From NCBI GenBank assembly GCA_946902985.2, contig OX336390.1, forward strand, positions 527,204,861 through 527,268,860: a stretch of DNA of 64,000 nucleotides, written 5' to 3'. This DNA comes from Meconema thalassinum (Eukaryota; Arthropoda; Insecta; Orthoptera; Tettigoniidae). The stretch's first letter is position 1, and each line of letters starts with the position of its first letter. The notes beneath the pieces are model-generated. The model did no database searches. It was not told where the DNA came from and saw nothing but the letters and a program-made list of their open reading frames with translations. Shown piece after piece: positions 21,162-32,394 of the stretch. A program made the translations under genes and the position numbers.

Positions 21162-24100
21162 CTGAAAAATTAAAAAGATGTATAACATACCTTACTACTC
21201 ATTTATGAGGGCTGATCGCCAATGCTATTGCAGTTGTTCTTGTCTTTTTTGTTGTTGTTGTTTTCACATGCGTTATTACTCTACTGGACCTCCAGTATTG
21301 GTACATTGTACTGAAACCCTTCATAATCATCTGCCTGTGAATCCTCGTATTTATGTTCCGTGTACATGGTAGGCTATGTGTACAACTTGTCTGATAACCT
21401 GTGTCACTGTGATATCTGTAGGCCTACTAGTTCGTGTATTTGTAATTGAAGTAGGATTTGGGTAGAAAGCTGCTATGGCCTTAAGTAAGGTACCATCCAA
21501 GCATTTGCCTGAACTAGAAGTGGGGAAGCCTTTGAAATCCACTTCTACGATGGCTGAGGTAGGAATCGAACCCACCTCTTGCCAGTTTTGTCTCACGAGG
21601 CTGAGTGTACTCCGTTTTATCCCTCAGCCAGAATAACATTCCTTGGCAGAGCTGATCTGAAGATGCACCCGAGTTGGGACCACGAAAGGAAAACTCAGTT
21701 CCTACTAAGAAACCCATGGCATCAATTAGACCATGACAATCAGTGTTTATTAACAAGTTTATTCTGATTTATCTATAAGTCTAACCTGATCGCTCAGTGA
21801 AATTTATATTCTGGTTTTCACTAACTGCTTCTAAGGCAAAAACAAATTACTCTGTAATAGTTCGTGGCGTTTCCATAGATCATGCAGATTATTTGAATCT
21901 GAAACTCCGATCTTTTTCCAGACTTTGGTCTAAGCAGAAAATGAAAGTCACAGCCAACAGTATAACAATGACAATTTCCCACGACCAAATTGACCACCTC
22001 TTAGTTTTGTTTCCTGAATTTCTGTGAATATTGCCTTGTTGTTGTCCGCATATCTGGAATTAAAGATGTAGTTGTCCATTCAAAATGATATTTAATTTCT
22101 TTGTAAAATTCCTCACACTAAATGAGTTGATTAATACATCTCAACCACGCGATTACGTTCATTGTCACTCAACAAGGAAGGTTCTCAGATTGGTCATTTT
22201 AACGTACACAGCAACAAAATCGCTCTCAGCATATTGCTACTATCAAATGACTAGTTTGTATATTGGCTTTAATGGCCAGTGAATTAAAAATCAGCAATTC
22301 TTCTAGGTTTATGCATTGTCTTGTGTGGGGTTTTGCCTAGGAAAACCAAGCTGGTTCATCAGCGGGCTATTGTCCGAGCACGGACACCAAGAGCTCGCTG
22401 ATGAGCCAGCTTGGTGTTCCTAGGTGAAACCCCACACCAGACATAGCATGAACCTAGAAAAATTGCTGAGTTTTAATGACAATTTTGCTTACTAGTGTTT
22501 TAAATGGGAGAACACGCTATGGGGCTGGTAGTTGACCTGACTGGAAGTTCCCTAATATTGGAGAGAGACATCGTGGTAGTGTAACAGAGTGGCGAGTTAC
22601 CTAGCCTATGCCTACTGTGTGTGTGTGTGAGCGGGGGATGTCAATGGCCGCTATTGAATCATTGAAACAGCGTCACTTTCTTCAACCCATATTAAGTGAT
22701 TGCCAATAATATTGTTTTTTTTATCAAAACGTACTGTATTAAAATGAAAAGTAACAATTTTGAAAAATAAAAGTACTACCTTTCATCGATAGAAATCTTT
22801 AAAAAAATGAACTCTTTAAATCTAAATTGTAAACATTGCTTATAAATGAATGCATAAATACATGCCTCACCACTGGTATGTACAGTATGTGCAGTACCTC
22901 TATCATTATGTTGTCACCAAATTTGCAGTAGCAGAAAGTCTGCATTATATTTGCTGATGTGTAGAGCACAAATTTGAAGAAACTGGGATGGAGACTTGAG
23001 CCCTGTAAGAAAGAAAGAAAGAAAGAAAGAAAGAATCATCATACTTTGCAATGAAAGAAGAATAATTCATCAGTGGGCTAATACGAAAGAATACTGACCA
23101 GTTTGGCCTGGAATCCTGCCAAGCAGATCTCAAGTGTAGTGGCCAGGAACTGAAACAGCATCACTGGACTGATTACCTTCTCTAGCTCAGATATGAACCT
23201 GCAAAACAAGTGTGATTTGGCAAACATGCATATAGAACAGGCATAGGCCTACTATTAGTAATTATGCACGCAACCAATAATGATGATGATATAAATAATA
23301 ATATCAATATTTTTTTACGACAGGTACAGTACTTGAACTAGAGTTGAAATGGGTAAGTTTGAAACTAGTTGTTATCTCCAAACTGCTTTATTTGTTAGAC
23401 TCAGCATTCCGTAAGAGCATATCGTCGCAGAACGTGCAATACTGGGTATCTAATGCTCTTCTTTTCCAATATTTTCCTTATCTTTGGTCACGCCTCCCTG
23501 CCGTATGTGGATGTGCCGTTCAACAGAACAATTCACGCTAGGTTATTTTTTCTGTGCAGTAGCCTAAAGGAAAATGAGCTTTAAATTCATAGTACTGTAG
23601 AAAAGAATATTTCCGCGTAGTTATGCACTCCTCAATACAGTATATTTAAGGTTCATTTTCTTTTAGGGCTATACACAGGAAAATTAATCTAATGTGAATT
23701 GTTCTGGGTCTAAGGATACCTTGGTAATTAACACAGTGAATTTGGGCAGGTTTATTTTTTTCTGATAAGCTGATAAGCGTTGTGATAGCAGTGTGCATAA
23801 TTATAATTATTTGGATCTAGGATTGAGGTTGGTGCCACGGTACCTGAAATAAGGTACTTTCCCAGAATTGTCCTGGACGATATGTAAAAATCCCGGAGGA
23901 AATCGCTCTCAGGATGATTGCTGCCAGCGCCGTGATTTGAACCTTTAATCTCCGGACTGCCAGGATTCAAACCTGCCTCAAAGACGATAAACTAATCTAA
24001 AATGTGTAAATGTAACTTTACCTGAGTATATTCTGATGATGTTGGATACATTTATTCAGTTCTTTGGCAAGTTCCTTGTCTAAATGATTGTCTGAAGTCT

Positions 24101-24942
24101 GCTCCTGGTCTTGTTTGAGTGTGCTCTCTCCAAAAACAGTGTCTAGCGAGGATGGTAATATAGCTCTTTCCATTCCTCCTCCCCGACGACGATTCATCAC
24201 GACACGTCGCAAGTTTTCCAGTGACTTTCCTAACATTTCTAGATGACATGCTGCATAAATCATGAAGGAGATGAAAAGGACATCAACAGCAACTGTGATT
24301 GACGTTCCAAAAAACGCCGCTATTATTTGAAAAAAGAAGGCAAATTCATACATTGGACTCTTCTGTGTGTCAAATGGAAACCAGGCCATGAATGGAAGTT
24401 CCCTTTTGTGAACTGTGCCATCATCCATAAATTTGTGCACTAGTTTACTGAGAAAGGGTTCCAAACACCAAGTACCCCCGGCTACTACACCGGCCATGAC
24501 ATAAATTTTGATCATTATGTTCGAAATTTTTGTGGATTCCACCAAAACGTCATTCTGCTCTTGACCGACCAATATGTCAACACCAGAAAAGTCATCCAGT
24601 AAAGTATTGACCAATCTATCAATGCGATCCTTATATAAAATCATGTCAGTAATTTTGAAAGACACCTCTATGTAGGAAAGGACCATGGATACAATCATTG
24701 CCACATTCTGTAGATCTCCCATATACTGAAATGCTGCTATTCCCATTGTGAAACCATGAGTTACTACCACGATGAGAGCAAATCCTGTGAAAGCAGCATA
24801 CAGTTGAGTCTTGCGTCGATGGTCTTTGAATTCGTCTAGTTGTCTCAGTCCTGTGTAATGCAAGAATTGCAGTTGACGATCCAGGTTTACCTCAAGATAG
24901 GGTTTCTCCAGCCCTTGCCTTGAAAGAGGGTCCACAGAATTC
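21006..24942 (-). CDS. Insect odorant receptor (7tm_6), four exons, 3' end missing
   Basis: Odorant receptors are seven-pass membrane proteins with inverted topology that form ligand-gated channels with Orco in sensory neurons. Exons 24022-24942, 23099-23198, 22898-23002 and 21006-21161 join in phase with GT donors and AG acceptors, giving about 427 residues with no stop. Family landmarks appear in order: six hydrophobic segments, HHQNIL before TM5, FCYCKFGDNIMIE joining SINFGTSTYNSEWYE, and LLRAHRPIILWAGSFYTVTL near the end. A short last exon (10-20 residues, phase 0) is expected below 21006, but I could not find it. At the 5' side, TTTTTGTTGCTTTTAG at 24943-24958 looks like an acceptor, so either a tiny first exon lies above or translation starts at the ATG at 24965. 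No inactivating change was seen. Confidence 0.88.
21375..21665 (-). repeat. SINE family A in receptor intron
   Basis: Contains TGTCTGATAACCTGTG, the shared core (GCTATGGCCTTAAGTAAGGT...) and the inverse B box GGAATCGAACCCACC. The tRNA-like head reads on the minus strand, the same direction as the receptor gene. Confidence 0.7.
21666..22281. other. Intron sequence of the receptor gene
   Basis: Open frames on the plus strand near 21797-22027 show no family resemblance. The stretch GGCCAGTGAATTAAAA and its inner neighbours recur inverted near 29541-29570, so part is repeat. Confidence 0.4.
22282..22478. repeat. Foldback element with 87-bp arms
   Basis: The left arm (22282-22368) and right arm (22392-22478) are inverted copies with a 23-nt spacer. 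Paired landmarks are CCAAGCTGGTTCATCAGC with GCTGATGAGCCAGCTTGG, and GTGTGGGGTTTTGCCTAGG with CCTAGGTGAAACCCCACAC. A shorter relative is at 29401-29541. Confidence 0.88.
22898..23002 (-). CDS. Odorant receptor exon, TM6
   Basis: Thirty-five codons, phase 0 at both sides, with SFFKFVLYTSANIMQTFCYC and KFGDNIMIE. The acceptor tract is the (TTTC)n microsatellite ending TTACAG. The donor is GAG/GTACTG, which is weaker than consensus. The Glu-Ser motif of the family is completed across the junction with the next exon. Confidence 0.85.
23006..23034. repeat. (GAAA)n microsatellite in splice acceptor
   Basis: About seven AAGA units. On the coding strand it reads (TTTC)n and abuts the TTACAG acceptor of the TM6 exon. 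Confidence 0.9.
23099..23198 (-). CDS. Odorant receptor exon, TM5
   Basis: The acceptor TTGTTTTGCAG is followed by FISELEKVISPVMLFQFLAT and then TLEICLAGFQAKL, matching the usual TM5 exon. The leading base completes the split Arg codon. The donor is CTG/GTCAGT in phase 0. Confidence 0.85.
23199..24021 (-). other. Receptor intron between TM4 and TM5 exons
   Basis: No coding sequence on either strand that I can support. Around 23870-23980 there is an old SINE-like piece (CTGCCAGCGCCGTGATTTGAAC). Confidence 0.4.
24022..24942 (-). CDS. Odorant receptor main exon, TM1-TM4
   Basis: 921 nt in phase: one leading base, 306 codons and two trailing bases. It includes YLEVNLDRQLQFLHYTGLRQ at the N-terminus, TM1 around FTGFALIVVVTHGFTMGIAA, TM2 around NVAMIVSMVLSYIEVSFKI, TM3 around IKIYVMAGVVAGGTWCLEPF, and TM4 around AAFFGTSITVAVDVLFISFM. 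A charged loop (RRRGGGMERAILPSS, then KQDQEQTSD) precedes LAKELNKCIQHHQNIL. The donor is CAG/GTAAAG. Confidence 0.9.
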
Positions 24943-25024
24943 CTAAAAGCAACAAAAATGAGCATTATTTACACACTCGGTGAGATGTAATGATGGGTAC
25001 ACCCATTAAATGAAAATGTTCCCT

Positions 25025-25220
25025 CTTGGATTGGGTCATTTTCCTGATCCGGGGGAATGTACCGGGACTCCTGTTCCAAAAGTCTTGGCTCAATCATGAA
25101 ATTTAATTCTGGTCATAGGGATGGAATGGGGTATCCTCAGCTTCTCGAGGACAATTAAAAAATAGTGAGTTCGATTCTCACCTCAGCCGTCCTAGAAGTG
25201 GTTGATCATTTTCCCCCACT
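25025..25220 (+). repeat. Diverged SINE A fragment
   Basis: Shows TTTAATTCTGGTCATAGGGATGGAATGGGG, written here as two adjoining pieces TTTAATTCTGGTCATAGGG and ATGGAATGGGGTATCC, plus GAGTTCGATTCTCACCTCAG, the second B-box-like motif of family A, in forward orientation. Confidence 0.55.
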
Positions 25221-25239
25221 TCTTCTCCATGCAAATGTT

Positions 25240-25556
25240 GAGATGTTACCTAACCCCTTGCACCACAGCCCATGAAGGGCCTAGGCCTACCAAGCGACCG
25301 CTGCCCAGCCATTTGGCCTGCAGATATTGGGATGACACGTGATCCACGCATCGGGTCCCCTCGGCCGTTAATCTTGGTTTTCGTGATCGGGGCGCTGCCT
25401 CACTGCCAGGCAGCTACTCAACTGTCCTCGCGAGGCTGAGTGCACCCTTTCCAGCCCTCATGTCAGTTTTTAAAATCCCTGACGGAGCCGGTAATCGAAC
25501 CCGGGGCCTCCGGGTGAGAGGTAGGCGCGCTACCCCAACACCTCGGGGCCGGCTTG
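25240..25556 (-). repeat. SINE family F with tRNA-like head
   Basis: On the minus strand the head has TGGGGTAGCGCG (A-box region) and CCCGGGTTCGATTACC (B box). The body carries CCCCTCGGCCGTTAATCTTG and CTGCCCAGCCATTTGGCC, shared with 6656-6876. Confidence 0.75.
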
Positions 25557-25592
25557 AGATGTTACCAAGCTTAACCGAGTACAAGAACACAC

Positions 25593-25965
25593 ACGTTGTT
25601 GTTGTTTCATTTAGGGCCTTGGGTATCGTGTTAATTAACCCCTTGTAACTGGAAGTGTGTAGAAATTGTATGATAACCTGTCTTGTTGTGGTGTCTGTAA
25701 TAGTGTGTGTATTGTAATATTGAGACTAGAATCGGGAGGGATTAAGTTAGGAACCATCCCGGCATTTAAATAAAAGTGAGAAGCCACAGGAAACCGCTTT
25801 TGGAGGGATGAAACAGTAATCGAATCCACCTTTTCAAAGTTTTCTCACAAGGCTGAGTTAGAGTAACCCATTCAAACCCTCAGTTAAGGATTAAATTTCT
25901 TGTCAGAGCTCGAATTTCACCCGAACTTAAAAAGTGACAGCCAAGAATGCTAGCCACAATACCAC
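25593..25965 (-). repeat. SINE family A, diverged
   Basis: Begins GTTGTTGTTTCATTTAGGGC, passes GATAACCTGTCTTGTTGTGG and AGGAACCATCCCGGCATTT, and includes TAATCGAATCCACC as inverse B box. The core is partly deleted. Confidence 0.68.
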
Positions 25966-26974
25966 GAGATGGTCGGATGCTACCTAACTTGAGACCACGG
26001 TCGTCCCTTTCCAATCGTAGCACCGATTACAATCTCATACTCTAGTATAAACACCAAAATAAGACAGGTCATCTAATAGATACCGCACACATCCTTTTAT
26101 ATGGTGCTTATGTCCACAAACGAAATAAAAACATAGCTTTAGTGCAGTGGTTCTGAACCTTATATTTTCCGATACCAGTATGTTAATATTTATTTCCTCC
26201 TTTCCAAGATTCTACGTTCCAAATAATAGACTATAAGCCGATAACCTAGATATTGGGCTCATTTAAACAACAATTATCATAGACACCATCCAAATAATAT
26301 GCATAGGGTAGGTATAGTATATTACAGTGTTTTTATCTCACTTAATATCTTTCTGTTGTTATTTAATTATTGTTTATTTATTTATGAATGCATAGTTATT
26401 TATTATTTATCTTTATTAAGTTGTTCAGTGAGTGTTTTCTTTCTAAAATTTTCCATTTCTCTTTTGAAATTGTGTAGAGAATAAAGTGCATTTTAATGAA
26501 GCCAAATCACTAAATACCAAGATTCTTATGCGTAAATACATCGTAAGTGAATTTTATTTACCGCATTAAAACACCGCTCAAGTTTGATATTTTCTCACAG
26601 CTTTTTTTTTTTGCCGAAAATAAAGTTACCAAGTAATAAGTGGAGTTTTATTTTGGGTATTTCATACCATTTATTTCGTCGCCGTGGCGTAGGTTGGGCA
26701 GGCAACTACTTTGGCACTTATGTGTAGCGGGAAGCATATACGCACGGACATTCAAGGCGCATTCTGTCAGTTTCAAACCAGGTAAGCTGGAGATTTCGCG
26801 TGGATTTACAGTAAATCTCGTTATCATAAGTCATCTTAAAAGTTGTTTTCCGTAGTTTCCCCACTTCAAATCCTGAGGAATAGTGGGAGTAGAGTAGTAC
26901 TTAGTTGAAGGCCAAGGCCTTCTTTGCCTACTGTACATGCACTACTACATCCACCACCATAACACTGACACCGT
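25966..26974. other. AT-rich stretch with minor repeat pieces
   Basis: GCCGATAACCTAGATATTGG at about 26238 is a further diverged SINE-tail copy. CCGTGGCGTAGGTTGGGC near 26680 with AGTTTCAAACC near 26770 could be a decayed tRNA-like head. No gene recognised. Confidence 0.4.
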
Positions 26975-27262
26975 CTGTGTTCTAGGGGTACGTAAGGATA
27001 ATTTTAACCTTAAAGAACTTGTGTTCGATCCCCGGCTCTGCGAAGGATTTAATTCTGGTCTAATAGTTGGAACGGGGTGTACTTAGTCTCGTGAAAAGTG
27101 TGTTCAAATCGCATTTCAGCCAACCTAAAAGTGGCTTTTCGAATTCTACCCCAATCAAATGCGGGACGGTATCATATTTAAAGTCAAGGCTCCTTCCTTC
27201 CCTACCCTAAACCCAGTTACAAGTACACACGCTAGTACAGACTCTACAATAAAGCAGTTTAC
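26975..27262 (+). repeat. SINE family A, forward and diverged
   Basis: GTGTTCGATCCCCGGCTCTG (B box), then ATTTAATTCTGGTC, GTTCAAATCGCATTTCAGCC and AAAGTGGCTTTTCG follow the order of family A in forward orientation. Confidence 0.6.
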
Positions 27263-27314
27263 CTTATTCAGATTCAGTACTCACAAGTACAAGGGGATGG
27301 TGATCATCGGGTAA

Positions 27315-28149
27315 TCTCTACTTACAATTAGTATAAAACTAAGTCCATGATTCTTGAATGTCACGGGTAATCTTGAGAACCACCGGATGGATTTTGATGT
27401 GGTTTTCTCCATTCTCTAAAGGATATCTCGAGGAAGGTTTCTGTATAATATAATTTATTTATGATCAAAGGAACTAAGCAGTACCGATTTCAGTAAAAAA
27501 AAATCGAAATAAACCTGGCGTCCGTGCGCTTTTTAAGCTTACGATCGGCAACCCGTTAAGAATATCAATATACTATGAGTGTAAGAATTGTTCAGCATGA
27601 AAAGTTCTACAAAAAAAAAGTCCGGGATAGCATATATATATCTTCAATACATCGCCCACTATAAGCGTTTTTACGTTTTCATTTCTTCCAACAATCTCCA
27701 TTCAATTACTGAGGCGACAGTTTACGAGCTAACTGGGGTCGAGCCTATCACTCCAGTTACAGCCTAGCTAGCGGGCAGCAAACTGTTGAGTCATGTTGAG
27801 TTAAGACTTAAGAAAAGAGTGGTTGTGTTTGGAGTTTCCCTGGAAGTGCAATTCGGCTTTTCTTCATTTCGACTGTGAACTTTTCGTTCCGCAAAATACA
27901 CAGTCAAGTTAAGATTGGACGTAAGGGGGATTTGTGTTTCATGCATCTCGCCATTCTTAAATTACGTCTGACTAGAATTCGTTGCACATACATCTCCATG
28001 ATAATATACTTAATAGTCCAGTCAGTGATTTTAATCCATCATGCCGAGACGTAAAATGGATATAGGTTGTACTTCATTGATATACAAAAAGCGCTTATCA
28101 CGTTATGCATTCATAACTGTTCCCGGGTGAAGCCGGGGCGGGTTGCTAA
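27315..28149 (+). mobile_element. Non-autonomous Helitron
   Basis: The 5' end TCTCTACTTACAATTAGTAT is preceded by A. The 3' end has the GC-rich palindromic CCCGGGTGAAGCCGGGG, then CTAA (28146-28149) followed by T. A-to-T insertion, a 5' TC and a CTRR end after a short hairpin are the Helitron rules. 835 bp, non-coding. Confidence 0.7.
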
Positions 28150-28189
28150 TAATGTTGAAATTAACTAACTTAAAATTAATTGATTAAAT

Positions 28190-29690
28190 AAAGATATGTA
28201 TTTACAATTTGTAACCGATGCAATATTGAATTTTTGAAAACAATTTAACAGCATTAGATATCTATACACGGTACTAAGCTCTGAATAAAGATTCGATGTG
28301 CCAAATTTCACTGTACTCTGATCATTAGTTCGTCAGAATAGTAATTTCAAATATTTTGAAATTCACCTCTCCACCATGTTTTCTTCTTTGCTGTTGTTTA
28401 TCGGGCTTTTGTAGACACATATGCGTAGTTACTTATTGTCCTCTATCACCGTACAAAGATTCAGTTGATTGTTGTACTAGTTTCGGAGATATTGAGAACC
28501 GGTGAAATATTTATCATGGCCTCCATGTTCCATTTATTATACTGTACAGTATGTAGACCCTTCAATTATATGTCAGCAGTTGGAGGTTCAAATGGTGGTT
28601 CATAACAAAAACTTTCATTTCAATTCCTTTAATGGATACAAGAATAAACAAACATGATTTTAAAATTTTGCACAACCGCCATTTTGAAGTTATCAAAAAT
28701 TGAATTAAACTAGTTGTCAGTATATTGAGCCTTGTATAATGATTTATAGTTCCAAGTTGCACTGCGCACGGATGATTAAGTTGCTATAAAAGCCTATTTA
28801 CACAGTTAAAGTAGACGTGGCCGCTATGTTGGTTTTGACTTATCAGACTAATTATTAAAAGTCACATAGGTGAACATAACTTAATGGCCTCTATCAGCAT
28901 ACACAATTTAAGTTTAATTGCTGTAATAGATACGCAGATACTGAGAACCGGTGAAAGACTTCTCATGGTGGCCATGTTGGATTAAGTACAAGCCCGAAAA
29001 ACTTGTACTTAATTATGAACGCCGGCCGTGAAAGCCTAAGCTGTTATACCATGTTGGATTGTTTTACAGTAGCCTATATGTAAGTCATGTACCAATAGAT
29101 GAAGAGTATTGCGTTGGTTCATCTTTCTTTTCAATCTATGGATTAGTACACAAGAAATGAAAACATAATTTTAGAAATTTTGCACAGCTGCCATCTTGAG
29201 GTTATCATAACAATTGAAGTTAAATTGATGTCACTGCGTTTGGGTTTAAAAGTATATTTAAATATTTGAAATCCACTTGGTTACCTTGTATGTTTTGTGC
29301 TTATCAGGTTTTTGAAAGTCACACAATTGAACTTATCTTAGACCCCGTTATTGCTGTACCTGGTAGAGAATTTCACGTTGATATCAATAACGGTTTTGGA
29401 ACTCAGCAATCTTTCTATGTTTGTGCCGTGTCATGTGTGGGGTTTCGCCTAAGACACCAAGCTGGTTCATCAGCGGGCTCTTGGTGTCCCTGCCTGGACC
29501 CGCACACGACTCGGCACAACGCTAGAAAGATTGCTGAGTTTTAATTCACTGGCCATGAAAGCCAATATGCCACCTTAATGTCTTTGGAGATACTGAATAA
29601 CGGTGAAATATTTCGTGTGACCGCTATGTTGGATTGGTGAAATTTATTAAAATTCGAAAGTAACTGTCGAGGTCGGGCACGTTAGTAGTA
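28190..29690. repeat. Copy of the old AT-rich GCCGCCATGTT repeat
   Basis: Blocks with CAAATTTCACTGTACTCTGA, CACAGCTGCCATCTTGAGGT, TTTTTGAAAGTCACA and GATATTGAGAACCGGTGAAA match those at 10380-10770 and 14280-14700. It contains the 29401-29541 foldback unit. Confidence 0.65.
29401..29541. repeat. Shorter foldback element, about 59-bp arms
   Basis: CTCAGCAATCTTTCTATG at left pairs with CTAGAAAGATTGCTGAG at right, and GACACCAAG pairs with CTTGGTGTC. The 18-nt loop CTGGTTCATCAGCGGGCT equals the inner end of the longer element's left arm at 22282. Confidence 0.8.
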
Positions 29691-29799
29691 AATTTTGTTA
29701 TGAAGTTTCATTGAAATCGTTTCAGCCGTTTAGATTTTATTCATATGATGAAATTAGGCTAAAATATCTGAGGGATGAACTGAAGATGAATGAAGTTGA

Positions 29800-29890
29800 G
29801 CAAGGACTTGGACAGAAGCGTCCGTGACCTATGATAAAGTACCGTTCCGGCATTTGCCTTGAAAATGGGAAACCACGGAAAAACTACATT
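29800..29890 (-). repeat. SINE core fragment
   Basis: GACAGAAGCGTCCGTGACCT through GTACCGTTCCGGCATTTGCC to GGGAAACCACGGAAAAAC matches the central core of family B (47750-47825). Confidence 0.65.
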
Positions 29891-30207
29891 ATCTTTCCTT
29901 AAATAAATTGTAACACTTGAATGAAGTTATACATTGAAGTGTTGGAGGACATTTTTCAGGGTTGCTTTTGTAAATAAAATGTGAAATGATTTTCAGTCGG
30001 TCAACATGAATATGAATGTACCCATTTGTAATGGGTGTTATTCTCTAAACCTGACAAAATAAATGAGAATAATAAATAAATTAACTTGGATGTGAAAATC
30101 ATTTCAAATTTCATGAACTAATACAGTATAACGTGAATCGTGATTTTGTTGTTTCATCTCTATAATTTTCTCTATATATAAAAATGAATGTTACGTGATT
30201 GTTTGGT

Positions 30208-30717
30208 TGGTTGGTTCCTCATTTTAGGGGCTGCGACAACGAAGACATGCAGCCCCGTGTACTTTGGGTGTGTGTGTAGAATCTGTGTTAATTGTGATGG
30301 CCGTATTAGTGTGTGTTATCTGTAATTCAGGTAAGGATTGCAGACGATCAATTTCAAGTAGTTCCTACTTTTGCTACCAAATGCTACCGTCAACGATACC
30401 TAACTGTGAACTTGGCTACTGTATGCAACACAACCGGCACCTTGCAGCTAACTTTGGAACTTAAGAGCGTTAATCAAATCTAACCTAGAAATTTACTTCA
30501 CACAATTGTAGTTAGTGGAAGGTTCTTTTACATGCCATAAATCTATGACATGGGCCCACCGGCTTTACTTCCCCTCCGAAGGAAGGCATAGGCCTACTGA
30601 GGGATTTTTAACACTCTTAAAAATTACGACGACTTCGGGCGGGTTTGAACCCGCGATCTTGGACATAGAAGCTCAGGATGCTAGCAACTACGCCATCGAA
30701 ACCGCCGCTGTACAGTC
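30208..30717 (-). repeat. SINE family C, about 510 bp, near full length
   Basis: The tail end at low coordinates starts TTGGTTGGTTGGTTCC and GGGGCTGCGACAAC. The head at high coordinates has inverse B box GGGTTTGAACCCGCGATC and the A-box region GCTAGCAACTACGCCATC. Its 3' tail is the same as that of family A, although the head differs. Confidence 0.78.
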
Positions 30718-30756
30718 TGTACCAGTATCTACAGGCCTGTTGTTAACGCTGGATGA

Positions 30757-31125
30757 GTTGTTATTGTTTATTTTAGGGGCTTGGATATCGTGGTCATTTC
30801 AACCCACATGTACTTAGGTGTGTTTAGAATTTGTCTGATAACCTTTGTTACTGTGGTGTTGGTAGTATTTGTAATTGAGGCTAGAATTGGGCTTTAAGGC
30901 AGGAAATATCCCGGCATGTTCCTGAAGTAGAAGTCATGGAAAACCACTTCTAGGGTGGATGAGATGGGAATCAAAGTCACCTCTTCTCAGATTTGCCTCA
31001 TAAGGGTGAATGCATCCCGTTCCAATACTTAGAGCAGAATTAACTTTCTTGGCAGACCCGAACCTGGAGAGGAATCGAAGTCCCAGGGCCCAAAATCGCT
31101 CTTCGCGGCACTGCCCTACTCTAAC
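30757..31125 (-). repeat. SINE family A
   Basis: Starts TTGTTTATTTTAGGGGCTTG, carries TGTCTGATAACCTTTG, a partial core and GGGAATCAAAGTCACC at the B-box position. It lies 40 bp from the family C copy, in the same orientation. Confidence 0.7.
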
Positions 31126-31673
31126 AATGGTAGGCCTTCCTCAATGCTATGGGCAGCATCTTCTAAGCAAATAGGCCTATAAGCAATAAAGTGAAAAATA
31201 AATGCTACTCTTCTATTTGATTTACGTGTCAACTTTCCTTTCTTCCTATTCCGGTGCTCGGAATTCTCGACACAGTTTTATCTGAACACCCCTCGTAGTT
31301 TGAATGTTTAAATCGTATACATTTTCCAATTCAGAATACCGACGTATTGGTTATTTTCTTGTTTAACGTATGAATCGTAACAGAATTACAGACAGGGTCG
31401 CAGAGAGGTTTAGCACACGTACCTGTACTCCTTCATGTCTGAGCTGCTAACTGAGTCACAACTCTTCGCTCGGCACACAATGGGACGAGTCCAGCTGACT
31501 ATTTCAGTGTCGGATCACACTACCATTCTGTCTCAAACAGAATTCGTTAACAGATAATAAAGACTTCACGCCCTGACTCGTCCCTCATTATTAGTTTACC
31601 ATACTCGGTTGGTTTCAATATTTCACGCCAAGGGATCACAACTTTTCGTTTACTTTCTGACTTGTATAGTGGA
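31126..31673. other. Unassigned stretch
   Basis: No coding or repeat feature recognised. Confidence 0.3.
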
Positions 31674-31870
31674 GAGCGGCTTCGGAATCGTAGTTGGTAG
31701 CATGCTGAGCTTCTATGCCCAAGATCGCGGGTTCAAACCCTGCCGAAGTCGTCGGATTTTTAAGAGCGTTAAAATCCCTCAGTATGCTTTCCTTCGGAGG
31801 GGAAGTAAAGTCGGCGGTCCCATATCATAGATGTATGGCATGATAAAGAACCTTCCACTAATTACACTTG
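31674..31870 (+). repeat. SINE family C head
   Basis: GAGCGGCTTCGGAATCGTAG, A-box region TAGTTGGTAGCATGC, B box CGGGTTCAAACCCTGCC, then CTTCGGAGGGGAAGTAAAG and CCTTCCACTAATTACAC. It stops before the rest of the body. Confidence 0.75.
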
Positions 31871-31904
31871 TGAGACCTTTATTGTGCGATGATGCCTTAA
31901 AATT

Positions 31905-32388
31905 ATAAACTAAGACAGCGTATTGTAAAATGTTTTGTTTGGTCCATTTTGCTTTATGGAGTGGAAGCCTGGACTATGAAATCGTCCATCATTAAGTTCT
32001 GAAAATGTGGTTTCATAGAAGGATGCTGAAAGTCTCTTGGATATATCATGTCTCTAATGACCAGTTACTGCAGAGAGCAAATTCTCAACGAGAGCTACTG
32101 ACCACCATCAAATGAAGGAAAATTGCATACCTGGGTCATGTGTTACGTGGTGAAAGATATACATTATTACATCTCATTTTAAAAGGCAAAATTGATGGGC
32201 AACGAAAAACGGGAAGGAGAAGGACGTCTTGTCTTCGGAACCTTCAAGATTGGATTGGAACAAGGTTTATTGAACAGCTCTACCGCTCTGCTGAAGATAG
32301 ACAAACACTATCCACATTGATCGCCAACGTCCAGGAGACTGGACAGGGCACATAGAAGTAGAAGAAGAAGAAGAAGAAGAAGAAGAAT
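31905..32388 (+). pseudogene. RTE-like non-LTR retrotransposon, 3' end of ORF
   Basis: A decayed frame reads MWFHRRMLKVSWIYHVSND, then YLGHVLRGERYTLLHLILKG, KIDGQRKTGRRRTSCLRNLQ and DWIG, with two in-frame stops and frame changes before 32140. This follows the C-terminal region seen after the RT domain in RTE/BovB-type proteins (RRMLRxSW...YLGHxxR...GKIxGxRxxGRRRxSWLRNLR). The stop near 32353 is followed directly by a (GAA)n tail at 32357-32388. RTE elements typically end in such short repeats. The RT itself is absent, so this is a 5'-truncated copy. Confidence 0.72.
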
Positions 32389-32394
32389 CTTAAT

